Below, piece after piece: positions 18,281 through 27,495 of a stretch of DNA of 64,000 bases. Under the pieces are notes generated by a model. It was not told where the DNA came from and searched no databases. It saw only the letters and a list, made by a program, of their open reading frames with translations. A program made the translations under genes and the position numbers. The DNA is taken from contig JAHBXN010000005.1 in the NCBI GenBank assembly GCA_019636475.1, positions 310,001 through 374,000 on the forward strand, written 5' to 3'. The DNA is from Phycisphaerae bacterium. Its GTDB lineage: Bacteria; Planctomycetota; Phycisphaerae; UBA1845; UTPLA1. Every line of letters begins with the position of its first letter. Position 1 is the first letter of the stretch.

Positions 18281-21200
18281 ATGCAGGAACGCGACTTGTG
18301 GTGGAAGATCGTTTTGGTAGGAGTGCTCGTGGCCTTGGGTTTCGCGAGCGTGTGGCCGATCCAGGAAAAAATCAAGTACGGCATCGACCTCGCCGGCGGT
18401 TACAGTCTCCTCTATGAGTTGGACTCAACCGGCATGGAGGGTTCGGATCGCACCAACCTCTCACAGCGCGTGATTGAGGTTCTGCGCCGCCGCGTCGATC
18501 CCAAGGGCGTCTTCAACCTGGTCTGGCGGCCGGTCGGTGCCAACCGAATCGAAATTCAGATGCCTGCGGCAGCCAAATCCGTGACCGCGGCACGTGCCGA
18601 CTTCGAAACCCTTCAGCAGGAATTGCAGGACACAATCGTCCGCCGAAGTTCGGTCGTCAGCGCAGTGTCGCGACCGGAAGGACGCGCCGCCGCGTTTGAG
18701 CGATTGAGCAAAGGCGTCCCTTCCCGCCTGCCGCTGTTGCAGTCCGCGGCAAAGGCATATGACGAACTGCGAGCGATGGACGCCCTCAAGGACGTCGACG
18801 CCACGCGCAATGCCCTCCTCGCGGCACTTGCCCTGCAAGCCGAACAGCGACAGGCCGCCCTCGACGCTATGATCGCCGAACTACCCGACCGACGGCCTGC
18901 GATTGAGGCCCTTGTCCAGGCTTATGATGACATGAAGGCAGCCGAGGCCGCCCCGCCACCTGCCGAGCCGGCCGCAGTCCCCGCAACGGACGATGCGACG
19001 GCCAAGCGCGTCGCCTACGACGCGGCGCTCCAGCGCGTCCTGAACGTGGTCGAAGACCGTATCGCCTCACTCGAACGCGACTTCGATAACGCCGTCGGCG
19101 CGGTCGTCGCAACAAATGTCGACATCAACCAGTTGCTCTCCCTTTTGGAATTAAAGCCGCGCGACCCCCAGCGTAAATCAAAGCTCGATGAACTGACAAA
19201 GGACTTTCCGGGCCTGGCCGATCTCATCAGCAAAATCGTTGAACAGAGCGACAACCTCAAGGAGACACGCCGGCGCGGCGAAGGCCGCCTCGAAGACCCA
19301 GCGGACCTGCAGCGATTGCTCAAGGGAGCCGGTGTGCTCGAATTTCGAATCATTCCCACCGGCGCTTCCGATCCGAAATTCGATGAATACCGCGCCTCCC
19401 TCAAGCGGCGAGGACCGCGCCCCCAACCCGGAGAGTCAACCTACCAATGGTTCCAGATTGAAGACCCGGTCGAGTTTCTTAATCTCAAAAAGGATCAGGC
19501 CAAACTGCTCGAAACGCAGTTTGAAGAAATGAAGAAAGGATTCTCCGTCGTCGTCGAGCGATATGGCGACAAATACTACGTCCTTTCACACATCGGCGAA
19601 GGCTACACGATGACCCACTCCGCAAGAAGCGGCGAGAGCGATTGGTCACTCGTCTCGGCATTCTCAACACGAGATCAACAGGGAGGACCCGCCATCGGCT
19701 TCCGGCTCGACACGGTCGGCGGCACCAAGTTCGGACCCCTCACGCGAACGCACCGCGGCTCGCAGCTCGCGATCTTCATCGACGACGAGTGCATCTCCCA
19801 TGCAACCATTAATACCCCCATCGTGACCGAAGGCATCATCCAGGGCCGATTCACGCCCCAGGAAGTGCACGAAATGGTCAAGAAACTCAATGCGGGAAGC
19901 CTGCCGCAGAAGCTGAAGGATCCGCCCATCAGCGTTCGGGCCATCGGTCCCTCGCTCGGAAAGGCAAATCAGGAGTCGGGACTCAGGGCCGGTGCGATCG
20001 GCGCGTTGTGTGTCGCGATCTTCATGATTTTCTACTACCGATATGCCGGCTTTGTCGCCGTCGTCGCGGTTGCCATCAACATCCTATTCACTTTCTCAAT
20101 GATGGCTATTCTCGGCGCAACCCTGACGATGCCCGGCATTGCCGGTATCGTCCTGGCCATCGGAATGGCGGTCGACGCCAACGTCCTCATCAACGAACGC
20201 ATTCGCGAGGAAATGAACCGCGGCACCGCCCTGCGAATGGCCGTAAAACTCGGCTACGAGCGGGCATTCAGCGCCATCCTCGACTCAAACGTCACCACCA
20301 TCCTTACCTGCGTCATTCTCTACCTCATCGGAAGTGAGCAGATCAAGGGCTTTGGCCTTACCCTCGGTATCGGCGTGTTCATCAACGTCTTCACGGCCTA
20401 TTTCGTCACGCGCATGTTCTTCGACATGATGTCGATGATCTCAATCCCCCGTGAAGTCCTTCGGCGTCCGTTCACCGTTGGCGTCGTCCTCACCGCGCTC
20501 GGAGCCGGCCTTTACGCATTGGGCTACGCCTTGAACACGGCCGAAGGACGTGCCACCTCGACATCCATGGCGTTCGGCAAATCGTTGATCGACGTCGGAC
20601 CGGCCGTGCTGGTTCTGCTCTTCCTGATGTGGCTGATCCGGTTCATTCACTCCAATCGAAAGACACTTCCGATGTCGGCCCTCATCGGCATCCCGAATAT
20701 CAATTGGATCGCAGCACGCAAATACTTCTTCACCTTCTCAGCCATCATGGTCGGCGGCAGCATTGCGCTCTTCGTCTTCCTGCCCGCCGAAAAGTTATAC
20801 GACATTGAGTTCCTCGGCGGTGTCAACGCCCAGATAGATCTGAAGGCTGACAGCCCGATCACAAAACTCGCCACCGGCTCCGAAAGACAGAAGGCCATCG
20901 AGGAACGCCTCGCTAAAAGCGCCGAAAGCCTTAAGGCCGCCGCCGATGCCATGTCCAAGGCACAGGTGACCGGCGCCAGCGGAACCTACACCGTGGCGAC
21001 CCCCGGTATCCCGGCCAGCCGGCTTGCCGCGGTCCTCCGGCAGGTTCTCAAGGATGACCTCAGCAGCACCAACGGCGTCAGCTACTCCGATCCGGCTTCC
21101 GAAGTCGTCACTGTTCACACCGCCGAAGCGAGAGAGCTTGATCCGGCGAAGCTGAAAACGCGGATTACCCAGGCCTTCAACTCCGCCGCAGAGTCAATCG

Positions 21201-22378
21201 GTGGTGCACAGGTTCAGGCAATCGCCGGCTTCGAATCGGGCGGAGCCGACGGCCGCTCCTTCACCGTCGTGACCCGCGAAACCAACAAAGAGCTCGTGAT
21301 GGATGCCATCGTCGAGAATCTGGAGTCGGACCTCGATATCCAACAGGCACTCGAGTTCAAGCTCGCCACCAATTCCGCTGACGGCGGCGTCAATTACTTC
21401 CCGATTCGCGAGAGCAACCCGAAGGCGCTCGGCATCAACCTCACCGATTCCGAGGCGGCATCCCTCGAACTGGAAGGTTGGGAAGGCGGCGTCGCAATCG
21501 TGCTTGAAAATGTGAATCCGCCTCAGGACATTCCGACCCTGCAGCGACGATTGAAGTCCATGCGTTTGCAGCCCGACTTTGAAAAGTATGGATGGCGTGA
21601 ATCCCGAGTCCTCGGCGTGACACCCGCCCCCAACAGCCAGAATCTCTACTCAAGGCTCATCGTGCTCGTGTCGGATGAAAACTATCCGCTGCTCGACGAC
21701 CAGGGCAATCTGTCCGGCATCTGGCAGTCCGAGCTGGCCGTCCCGGAGGTTGAGCTGTTGCAATCAGCCCTCCAGCGACAGACTTCACTCGCCTCTGTCA
21801 CCCAGTTCGACCGCGAAGTCTCCGACGAATCCAAGGTTCAGGCCTACGTCGCCCTCGCGCTCTCCTGGATCATCATCATCGCTTATCTCTGGTTCCGGTT
21901 CGGAAGCGCCCGATGGGGTACTGCGGCGGTCATCGCCCTGGTGCATGACGCGATCATCGCAGTCGGCGCCGTCGCATTCACCTCCTTCATTGCTGGCACT
22001 GCCTTCGGCGGCATGTTGCTGCTCAACGAGACCATCCGCATCGATCTCGCGGTCGTGGCCGCCCTGCTGACCATCGTCGGATTCTCGGTCAACGACACGA
22101 TCGTCATCTTCGACCGCATCCGCGAAAATCGCGGTCGAATGAAGGACATCTCCGCCGAAATCATTAACGCCTCAGTCAACCAGACCATGTCCCGAACCAT
22201 TCTGACGACGTTGACGGCCGTCATTACCGTTCTTATCATGTATATCTTGGGCGGCAGAGGAATTCATAGCATCAACTACACGCTTCTCGCGGGCATGATT
22301 TCAGGAACCTACAGCACAGTTGGCATCGCAACGCAATTCCTATTGCGACGCGAACAAATCGCCCTCGCGAAGGCGTAG
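18281..22378 (+). CDS. secDF: SecD-SecF fusion protein with a large inserted segment
   Basis: Predicted 1365-residue inner-membrane component of the Sec translocon that uses the proton gradient to pull proteins out on the periplasmic side. The SecD half starts with a membrane span and GIDLAGGYSLLYELD; P1-type sequence continues to about residue 115, and the membrane domain (residues 566-740) holds GIAGIVLAIGMAVDANVLIN. The SecF half begins about residue 808 (KYFFTFSAIMVGGSIALFVF), with YDIEFLGGVNAQIDL and the late motif FSVNDTIVIFDRIRENRG near residue 1270. Residues 115-345 are an Ala/Leu/Glu/Arg-rich, probably helical or coiled insertion not found in ordinary SecDF proteins of about 750 residues; SecF also carries an extra periplasmic segment. 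Only an AGG eight nucleotides upstream resembles a ribosome-binding site. A structured leader precedes it. Confidence 0.95.
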   Translation: MQERDLWWKIVLVGVLVALGFASVWPIQEKIKYGIDLAGGYSLLYELDSTGMEGSDRTNLSQRVIEVLRRRVDPKGVFNLVWRPVGANRIEIQMPAAAKSVTAARADFETLQQELQDTIVRRSSVVSAVSRPEGRAAAFERLSKGVPSRLPLLQSAAKAYDELRAMDALKDVDATRNALLAALALQAEQRQAALDAMIAELPDRRPAIEALVQAYDDMKAAEAAPPPAEPAAVPATDDATAKRVAYDAALQRVLNVVEDRIASLERDFDNAVGAVVATNVDINQLLSLLELKPRDPQRKSKLDELTKDFPGLADLISKIVEQSDNLKETRRRGEGRLEDPADLQRLLKGAGVLEFRIIPTGASDPKFDEYRASLKRRGPRPQPGESTYQWFQIEDPVEFLNLKKDQAKLLETQFEEMKKGFSVVVERYGDKYYVLSHIGEGYTMTHSARSGESDWSLVSAFSTRDQQGGPAIGFRLDTVGGTKFGPLTRTHRGSQLAIFIDDECISHATINTPIVTEGIIQGRFTPQEVHEMVKKLNAGSLPQKLKDPPISVRAIGPSLGKANQESGLRAGAIGALCVAIFMIFYYRYAGFVAVVAVAINILFTFSMMAILGATLTMPGIAGIVLAIGMAVDANVLINERIREEMNRGTALRMAVKLGYERAFSAILDSNVTTILTCVILYLIGSEQIKGFGLTLGIGVFINVFTAYFVTRMFFDMMSMISIPREVLRRPFTVGVVLTALGAGLYALGYALNTAEGRATSTSMAFGKSLIDVGPAVLVLLFLMWLIRFIHSNRKTLPMSALIGIPNINWIAARKYFFTFSAIMVGGSIALFVFLPAEKLYDIEFLGGVNAQIDLKADSPITKLATGSERQKAIEERLAKSAESLKAAADAMSKAQVTGASGTYTVATPGIPASRLAAVLRQVLKDDLSSTNGVSYSDPASEVVTVHTAEARELDPAKLKTRITQAFNSAAESIGGAQVQAIAGFESGGADGRSFTVVTRETNKELVMDAIVENLESDLDIQQALEFKLATNSADGGVNYFPIRESNPKALGINLTDSEAASLELEGWEGGVAIVLENVNPPQDIPTLQRRLKSMRLQPDFEKYGWRESRVLGVTPAPNSQNLYSRLIVLVSDENYPLLDDQGNLSGIWQSELAVPEVELLQSALQRQTSLASVTQFDREVSDESKVQAYVALALSWIIIIAYLWFRFGSARWGTAAVIALVHDAIIAVGAVAFTSFIAGTAFGGMLLLNETIRIDLAVVAALLTIVGFSVNDTIVIFDRIRENRGRMKDISAEIINASVNQTMSRTILTTLTAVITVLIMYILGGRGIHSINYTLLAGMISGTYSTVGIATQFLLRREQIALAKA

Positions 22379-22406
22379 GATAGTCGGACGCGCTTGCCGG
22401 TCGGTC

Positions 22407-22440
22407 CGATGGCGGGCCGGCCGGCATCGCGCGGATTTTT
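22407..22440 (+). terminator. Possible intrinsic terminator after secDF
   Basis: CGATG at 22407-22411 pairs with CATCG at 22425-22429; inside it, CGG/CCG pairs extend the stem around a one-by-one mismatch and a five-base loop. A TTTTT run sits at 22436-22440, six bases after the stem. The gap between stem and T-run weakens the call. Confidence 0.4.
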
Positions 22441-22538
22441 CGATTGGCTTTCCGGTCGGAATGCCGCAACAATACGTTCTGGCGGATCCATCCACGAAGA
22501 TGGATTCCGCAATCAATTGACGTCATGGAGGATGTCAG

Positions 22539-24059
22539 ATGGGCACGGAAGTTCGAATCGGTATCGCGACCGGGCTGGTAATCGTCGGCGTCGCGGGAGT
22601 CTACTTCTTCTACGGCAGCAATCGAGACGCCGCTGACCTGAAGATCGTCACCAGTGGATCTGCCATCGCCCCACCGCAGATTCCGGCCGGCCGAAACAAG
22701 ACGCCCGACGCGACGACTGCCGCAGCCAGACCCTCGGGAATCTCACCGGCTCACGCGAACAGTCCCACCCGGCCGCCGGACGCATCCGCAACGCGTACGG
22801 TTCATGCCACAAATCCGCGAGAGTCCGTGGCAAATACAAACCGGCCGTCCGTGCCGACAAAAGCCCTCGCATCCAATCTCCCCACGCCGGATCGATCGAT
22901 CACGACATCAGTCGGCGGTTCGTCATCCGCAATGCCTGCAACCTCTTTGCAGGCAGGCCCAGCCGGTTCCTCGTGGGTCACGCCGATCACCGCATCCACC
23001 GGATCACAAGTCGGTGCCAATCGACCCGCCAGTCCCCCCACAGTCGGCCCGTCGACCTCCAACGATCATTCAGCCCGGACGCTCGAATCCATCAACGATG
23101 CGACTCCGCTGCGCACGTCGCCCTCGTCGTCGTTGCGGGAAGCCACTCAACGCAATCTCGAATCCGCCAGCGTCGATGCGCCGCAATCGAATAGCGCGCC
23201 GATTGCTTCGCCCCTCTCGACCGATTCGTCGCGAAACACGACGAAGACGCCGATCGCCATCGAGTCGTCCGCTTCCTCCGGCAGTCGGCCCGCCGGGTCC
23301 GGATCGATCACGTTGCCGCCCTCGCTCCAGCCATCCGGCCCGAAACCCGCAAACAATCAGCCGAATCAAGCAACGATGGTTTCAAACGCGCAGACTCCGG
23401 CCGATCGCGGTGCGTCCGCTCCGCCGATTGCTTCCGGAGCCAACGCGCCCAGGACCACCGGCCAGACCGGGCCCGGAGTGATTAATACCAGCGGTGCGTC
23501 CACCACAAATGACAATGGCTCCACCACGCCAGTCAAGCCGACGGCTGGCAACATCGCGGCGCCGGCCATCCCGGCGTTGCACATCATTACGGCGGGTGAC
23601 ACTTTTTCGACCATTTCATCGAAGTATTACGGATCAACGAAGGAGGTCGCGCGAATCGCCGCTGCCAATCCCAACCTCGATCCGCGTCGGCTGAAGATCG
23701 GTGATTCCGTCATCCTGCCCGCCCGCAAGGAATCCAACGGTCCCGCAGCCGCGCCGGCTTCAGAAGCACGAATCCCCGCACGAGCCGCCGCGATGCCAAG
23801 CGGTCCGACAACTGCCGCCACCGTCGCTCGGCCAGCCGTCGCGACGACCAGCGTGCCATCGACCGGGTCAGTCGCAAAGCCGGAAACCGTCGCAACCTCA
23901 CGAACATACACCGTTCGTGAGGGCGATACGCTGTACGGAATCGCCGAACAGGTTCTGGGCAAAGGTGCCCGATGGAAAGAACTGCTGGAAAAGAACCGCG
24001 CCACCCTGAAGAACGATCCGAAACGCCTCAAGCCCGGAATGATTCTGAACGTCCCTTGA
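22539..24059 (+). CDS. Membrane-anchored protein with two LysM domains
   Basis: Predicted 506-residue envelope protein. Residues 5-27 form an N-terminal membrane anchor (IGIATGLVIVGVAGVYFFYG). Residues 30-345 are a disordered linker rich in Ser, Pro, Thr and Ala. LysM 1 lies at about 346-393 (ITAGDTFSTISSKYYG, ending LKIGDSVILP) and LysM 2 at about 456-505 (YTVREGDTLYGIAEQVLG, ending LKPGMILNVP); these modules bind the GlcNAc-containing backbone of peptidoglycan. The start is supported by GGAGG upstream. No catalytic domain is present, so it is probably a wall-tethering or scaffold protein. It follows secDF on the same strand. Confidence 0.85.
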   Translation: MGTEVRIGIATGLVIVGVAGVYFFYGSNRDAADLKIVTSGSAIAPPQIPAGRNKTPDATTAAARPSGISPAHANSPTRPPDASATRTVHATNPRESVANTNRPSVPTKALASNLPTPDRSITTSVGGSSSAMPATSLQAGPAGSSWVTPITASTGSQVGANRPASPPTVGPSTSNDHSARTLESINDATPLRTSPSSSLREATQRNLESASVDAPQSNSAPIASPLSTDSSRNTTKTPIAIESSASSGSRPAGSGSITLPPSLQPSGPKPANNQPNQATMVSNAQTPADRGASAPPIASGANAPRTTGQTGPGVINTSGASTTNDNGSTTPVKPTAGNIAAPAIPALHIITAGDTFSTISSKYYGSTKEVARIAAANPNLDPRRLKIGDSVILPARKESNGPAAAPASEARIPARAAAMPSGPTTAATVARPAVATTSVPSTGSVAKPETVATSRTYTVREGDTLYGIAEQVLGKGARWKELLEKNRATLKNDPKRLKPGMILNVP

Positions 24060-24085
24060 AAAATCCGACTCCTCCGGGCTGCCAA

Positions 24086-25522
24086 TCAAGGTGCGACTGC
24101 GGTATCGCGCTCCGAACGGGTGACATCGAGCGCAACCTGCGCCCGGCGCCGATCATTCGGCCCAATGACCAGCATCAAGAATGCGAGGAACGTGATCGCC
24201 GATGCGCACCACTGACCCGGCGCGAGGGTCAGCCAGTTCCGGTGCAGCACGGATCGCCAGAAAGCCACCCATTCGCCGTCACCGGTTCCCGGCCATACCC
24301 ACAGCAGGTTCAACGTTGACACCAGCAGAATCACACCGAATCCCAACCACCAACGGCGATCATTGCTGAACGCCCAGAGCCACATTGCGACGGCCGGCAC
24401 GATATACCGCTCGTGCATCTGAGTGGAAAAAGCGAAGAAGCTGATCGGCAAAACCGCAACCGCCCACTGTAACACACCCCCGCCGCATCGGCCGCGCAGC
24501 AGGCGCACGCCGACAACAATCCATGATCCCATCAGCAGAGCGCCGCCGATCACCCGAGCACTCATTCCGCCAAACAGCGGAAGCGTGTCGCGGGAATAGG
24601 ATGAAGCCATCGTCTCCAGTTGAGGCGACAGGATTGGACTCGTCAGGAACCACGCACTGAACCCGTTCAGATGGGTAAACGGATAGTACTCGGCCGCGCC
24701 GGCGTAAGCTCGCCAGAGCCCATCCGATTGCGATAGAAACGGGAGCGCGATCGCCGCGGCGGGAACAATCGCCGCAAGCGCGACACGAGCCCAACGCCTG
24801 CCGTCAGTGCCCGCGTACTGCCACGCCAGCAGCAAAGCCAGAGGCGCCATCATGGCGGCCTGGGCCTTGACCATGAACGCCGTCGACGCCCAGAACGCCA
24901 TCGCCTCAACACGGCCGCGGGACCCCATTTCGATCGCCAGCAGCAATGGAAGGATGAATACCGATTCCACCTGCCCCCATGCCGCGGAGTCCCAAATGAT
25001 GGGCGGCGCAAGGGCGTAAACGACGCCCGTCACCACGGCCGACCGTTCATCAAGACGGCGACTCACCCAGAGCAGAAGCAGTGCCGCGATGACGGCATCT
25101 GCAATGACCGCCGGCCCCTTGAATATCCACATGGCTCGCCGAACGCCGGAGTCGTCGGCGCCCGAGCGAATTCGCCGGATCAAATCGAGCGACAAGCGCT
25201 CCGGCTCGGGCGCGATCGAATCGTGGATCGTTGCAAGCCCGCGAAGCACGATCAGGTATCCGGGTGGATAATTCGACCAACTTCGCCCGCTTCCGCCCGG
25301 CCGCTCCGCATAAACCATCGGCAGCCCGCCCGGCGGCGCGATCCGCGAGCCTTCCCGGGAAATCTCCGCCCATGCGACAAACTGCGCGAGATCCTCCGTA
25401 TAACCCGGTGATCCGATAAAAGGCAGCCGCGCCGCCAGCGCCAGAATGGCCGCCCCAAAAGCCAGGGATCTCATGCGGGTGGTCGGTACGTTCGGCTGGG
25501 TTCGGGCCGGCAGAGTCATCAT
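24086..25522 (-). CDS. GT-C membrane glycosyltransferase, ALG6/ALG8-like
   Basis: Predicted 478-residue protein with about ten hydrophobic spans. After the first span comes an acidic loop (PGYTEDLAQFVAWAE) where GT-C enzymes hold their catalytic acid. PPIIWDSAAWGQVESVF near residue 170 and TQMHERYIVPA near residue 365 are the characteristic loops of the ALG6/ALG8-like and DUF2029-like group, which takes sugars from polyprenyl-phosphate donors on the outer side of the membrane. It is convergent with the LysM gene (26 nt apart) and divergent from motA. Substrate unknown. Confidence 0.78.
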   Translation of the reverse strand: MMTLPARTQPNVPTTRMRSLAFGAAILALAARLPFIGSPGYTEDLAQFVAWAEISREGSRIAPPGGLPMVYAERPGGSGRSWSNYPPGYLIVLRGLATIHDSIAPEPERLSLDLIRRIRSGADDSGVRRAMWIFKGPAVIADAVIAALLLLWVSRRLDERSAVVTGVVYALAPPIIWDSAAWGQVESVFILPLLLAIEMGSRGRVEAMAFWASTAFMVKAQAAMMAPLALLLAWQYAGTDGRRWARVALAAIVPAAAIALPFLSQSDGLWRAYAGAAEYYPFTHLNGFSAWFLTSPILSPQLETMASSYSRDTLPLFGGMSARVIGGALLMGSWIVVGVRLLRGRCGGGVLQWAVAVLPISFFAFSTQMHERYIVPAVAMWLWAFSNDRRWWLGFGVILLVSTLNLLWVWPGTGDGEWVAFWRSVLHRNWLTLAPGQWCASAITFLAFLMLVIGPNDRRRAQVALDVTRSERDTAVAP

Positions 25523-25578
25523 GTGTCTCGCACCAATGGAATTATCGGCGCCATCATAAGCGCATGTCCGTGAATGCT

Positions 25579-25605
25579 TAACTGTCTTTCATCGTGGTCC
25601 GATGA
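25579..25605 (+). promoter_or_regulatory. Sigma-28 (FliA)-like promoter upstream of motA
   Basis: TAAC at 25579-25582 followed by exactly 15 bases and TCCGATGA at 25598-25605. The flagellar sigma factor consensus is TAAA-N15-GCCGATAA, so the match is 3 of 4 and 6 of 8 with correct spacing. It lies about 120 nt upstream of the motA ATG. Flagellar stator genes are commonly in this regulon. Confidence 0.4.
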
Positions 25606-25723
25606 ACAGATGGGTGTGACCGGTTCGGCGGAACTGGACGATGCGTTCGCTTTCTCCAATCCGGCATCATTCAACGGACGCGACTCAACCCGGCAAGGCG
25701 ACGGAGAACCGCAGGAAAGAGGC

Positions 25724-26509
25724 ATGGATCTACCGGCAATCATAGGATCAGTCGCCACCATCGGGCTGCTTGGCTACTCACTCTGGGTCGGCGCGAAAGG
25801 CGACGTCGTCGGCACGTTCTGGGACATGGCATCCGGCATCATGGTCATCGGTGGCGGCATCTTCGTCACCCTGGTGGCCAGCCGCGGCGACAACATTGCC
25901 AGCTTCTTTGCAACGTTGAAGGTGGTCATCCTGAATCGAAAGCAGGACCCGGCCCAGCTCATTAAGCAGATCGTAAAGCTCGCGGACATCGCACGACGCG
26001 AGGGCATCCTGTCGCTTCAGAACTCGATCGCCGAAATTCGCGACCCCTTCGTCGCCAACGGCATCCAGATGGTCGTCGACGGTACGGATGCCGACACAGT
26101 CACAACCGTGCTGCAAGCTGAAATCGACGCCATCGGCCAGCGACACGCCGAGGCCAAGAGCGTCCCCGACCTCCTCGCGAAATATGCCCCGGCCTTCGGC
26201 ATGATCGGTACACTCGTCGGACTCGTTGTCATGCTGAAGAACATGGCGGACCCATCCGCCATCGGTCCAGGTATGGCCATCGCCCTTCTGACCACATTGT
26301 ACGGCGCGATGGTGGCCAACGTGTTCGGATTGCCCGTCGTTGACAAACTCGCGACAAAGAACGACGAGGAAATGCTCTATCTCGAAATCGCAAAAACCGG
26401 CATTCTCTGCCTCCAGGCTGGAGACAATCCCCGAATGCTCGAGATGAAACTCGCCGTCATGCTCTCGCCCAAGAGGCGAGCCGAACTTGCCGCCGCAAAG
26501 AACGCCTGA
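25724..26509 (+). CDS. motA: Flagellar motor stator protein MotA
   Basis: Predicted 261-residue inner-membrane stator subunit that couples ion flow to flagellar rotation together with MotB. The frame starts MDLPAIIGSVATIGLLGYSL, then shows GGIFVTLVASRGDNI (second span), a cytoplasmic domain with the charged segment KLADIARREGILSLQ, and the paired late spans KYAPAFGMIGTLVGLVVML and IGPGMAIALLTTLYGAMVAN, all hallmarks of the MotA/PomA family. Start 25724 follows AGGAAAGAGG; a longer frame from 25574 would include the putative promoter and is rejected. motB begins 29 nt later. No other flagellar genes are in the window. Confidence 0.93.
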   Translation: MDLPAIIGSVATIGLLGYSLWVGAKGDVVGTFWDMASGIMVIGGGIFVTLVASRGDNIASFFATLKVVILNRKQDPAQLIKQIVKLADIARREGILSLQNSIAEIRDPFVANGIQMVVDGTDADTVTTVLQAEIDAIGQRHAEAKSVPDLLAKYAPAFGMIGTLVGLVVMLKNMADPSAIGPGMAIALLTTLYGAMVANVFGLPVVDKLATKNDEEMLYLEIAKTGILCLQAGDNPRMLEMKLAVMLSPKRRAELAAAKNA

Positions 26510-26538
26510 GGCGGTCGACTCGAAGAAGGACGCGCCAC

Positions 26539-27318
26539 ATGGCCCGTAAGCACAAATGTCCGCCAGTCGGCGCTCCCGCGTGGGTCCTCACCTACGGCGA
26601 CATGATGTCGCTGCTTCTGTGCTTCTTCGTCCTGCTCGCCTCGCTGGCGAATTTTGACAAACGCGACAAGCTCTTCATGGCCGCCATGGAATCCATCCAG
26701 CGAGCCTTCGGTGCCACCGGACAATCCGGCTACTACCCCGAAAACATCGTCGACTTCAAGAGCTTTCTCATGAGGCTCCAGTCGGCCGCCGTGCCCGATC
26801 TCAACAAGAACTACGGCCACTCCGAGGAACCGGGCATGGATGGTCGCTACTACCGCGTCCGAAAAATCCGCGACGGCGTCGAAATCACCATCGGCGGCCC
26901 CATTGCCTTCAACCGCTTCAGCGCTGATCTGGAGCAGCCCATGCGGGAAATTCTCGATCAACTGATCGACGAGGTAAAAGGCAAAACCAATAAACTCGAA
27001 ATCCGGGGGCACGCGACCAACGAGCCACTCCCGCCCGATTCACCCTACCGTGACCCCTTCGACCTCGGCTTCGCCCGGTCTCGGGCCGTCGGTGACTACC
27101 TCATCGAGCGCGGAATCGATCCGCGGGCGCTACGCCTGTCTTCCGCCGGATGCTACGAACCCCTCAAGCAGAATGTTTACCTCGACGAACGCCGGGCAGT
27201 GAATCGCCGTGTTGAGATCGTCGTAATGCCCGTTTTGATCACCGATTACATGCCAAAACCGGAGGCATCCGTCGCCGCCCCGGCCGCCGAACCGGAAAGC
27301 CTCTCGCCTGCCGGTTGA
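26539..27318 (+). CDS. motB: Flagellar motor stator protein MotB (OmpA-like peptidoglycan-binding)
   Basis: Predicted 259-residue partner of MotA. Its single N-terminal membrane span contains the ion-binding aspartate, Asp21, in TYGDMMSLLLCFFVLL. The periplasmic part from about residue 115 is an OmpA/MotB domain: ITIGGPIAFNRFSADL, then LEIRGHATNEPLP, RSRAVGDYLIERGIDPRALR and ERRAVNRRVEIVV, which anchors the stator to peptidoglycan. GAAGAAGGA precedes the start. Whether the coupling ion is H+ or Na+ cannot be told. A GAAGCA/TGCTTC hairpin (27317-27333) overlaps the stop but lacks a T-run. Confidence 0.93.
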   Translation: MARKHKCPPVGAPAWVLTYGDMMSLLLCFFVLLASLANFDKRDKLFMAAMESIQRAFGATGQSGYYPENIVDFKSFLMRLQSAAVPDLNKNYGHSEEPGMDGRYYRVRKIRDGVEITIGGPIAFNRFSADLEQPMREILDQLIDEVKGKTNKLEIRGHATNEPLPPDSPYRDPFDLGFARSRAVGDYLIERGIDPRALRLSSAGCYEPLKQNVYLDERRAVNRRVEIVVMPVLITDYMPKPEASVAAPAAEPESLSPAG

Positions 27319-27387
27319 AGCAGGCCGTGCTTCTCCTGATTAGACCAAAACCGTGATTTGAGGCGTTACACGTCGTTTACGATGCGC

Positions 27388-27409
27388 TGAGCAATGCTCA
27401 TGTTATATT
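27388..27409 (+). promoter_or_regulatory. Extended -10 promoter with adjoining palindrome, upstream of the DUF1573 gene
   Basis: TGTTATATT at 27401-27409 matches the extended -10 form TGnTATAAT with one mismatch. Immediately before it is a perfect palindrome TGAGCA-A-TGCTCA (27388-27400), which would fall between -35 and -10 and could be an operator. No good -35 box is seen, as is usual for extended -10 promoters. Transcription would begin near 27416, about 80 nt before the ATG at 27496. Confidence 0.4.
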
Positions 27410-27495
27410 CAAGGGCGATTGAGTCGATTTCCCAATCCACGGAGAATCGTCTAACTCCTGTGGCCGCGAGGCCCTTTCCGGAGACTGTGACATCC

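Noticed and set aside
22654-23481. 275-codon frame inside the LysM gene
   Set aside because: Overlaps the low-complexity linker in another frame and is itself low complexity (Arg/Pro); only the main frame leads into the LysM domains.
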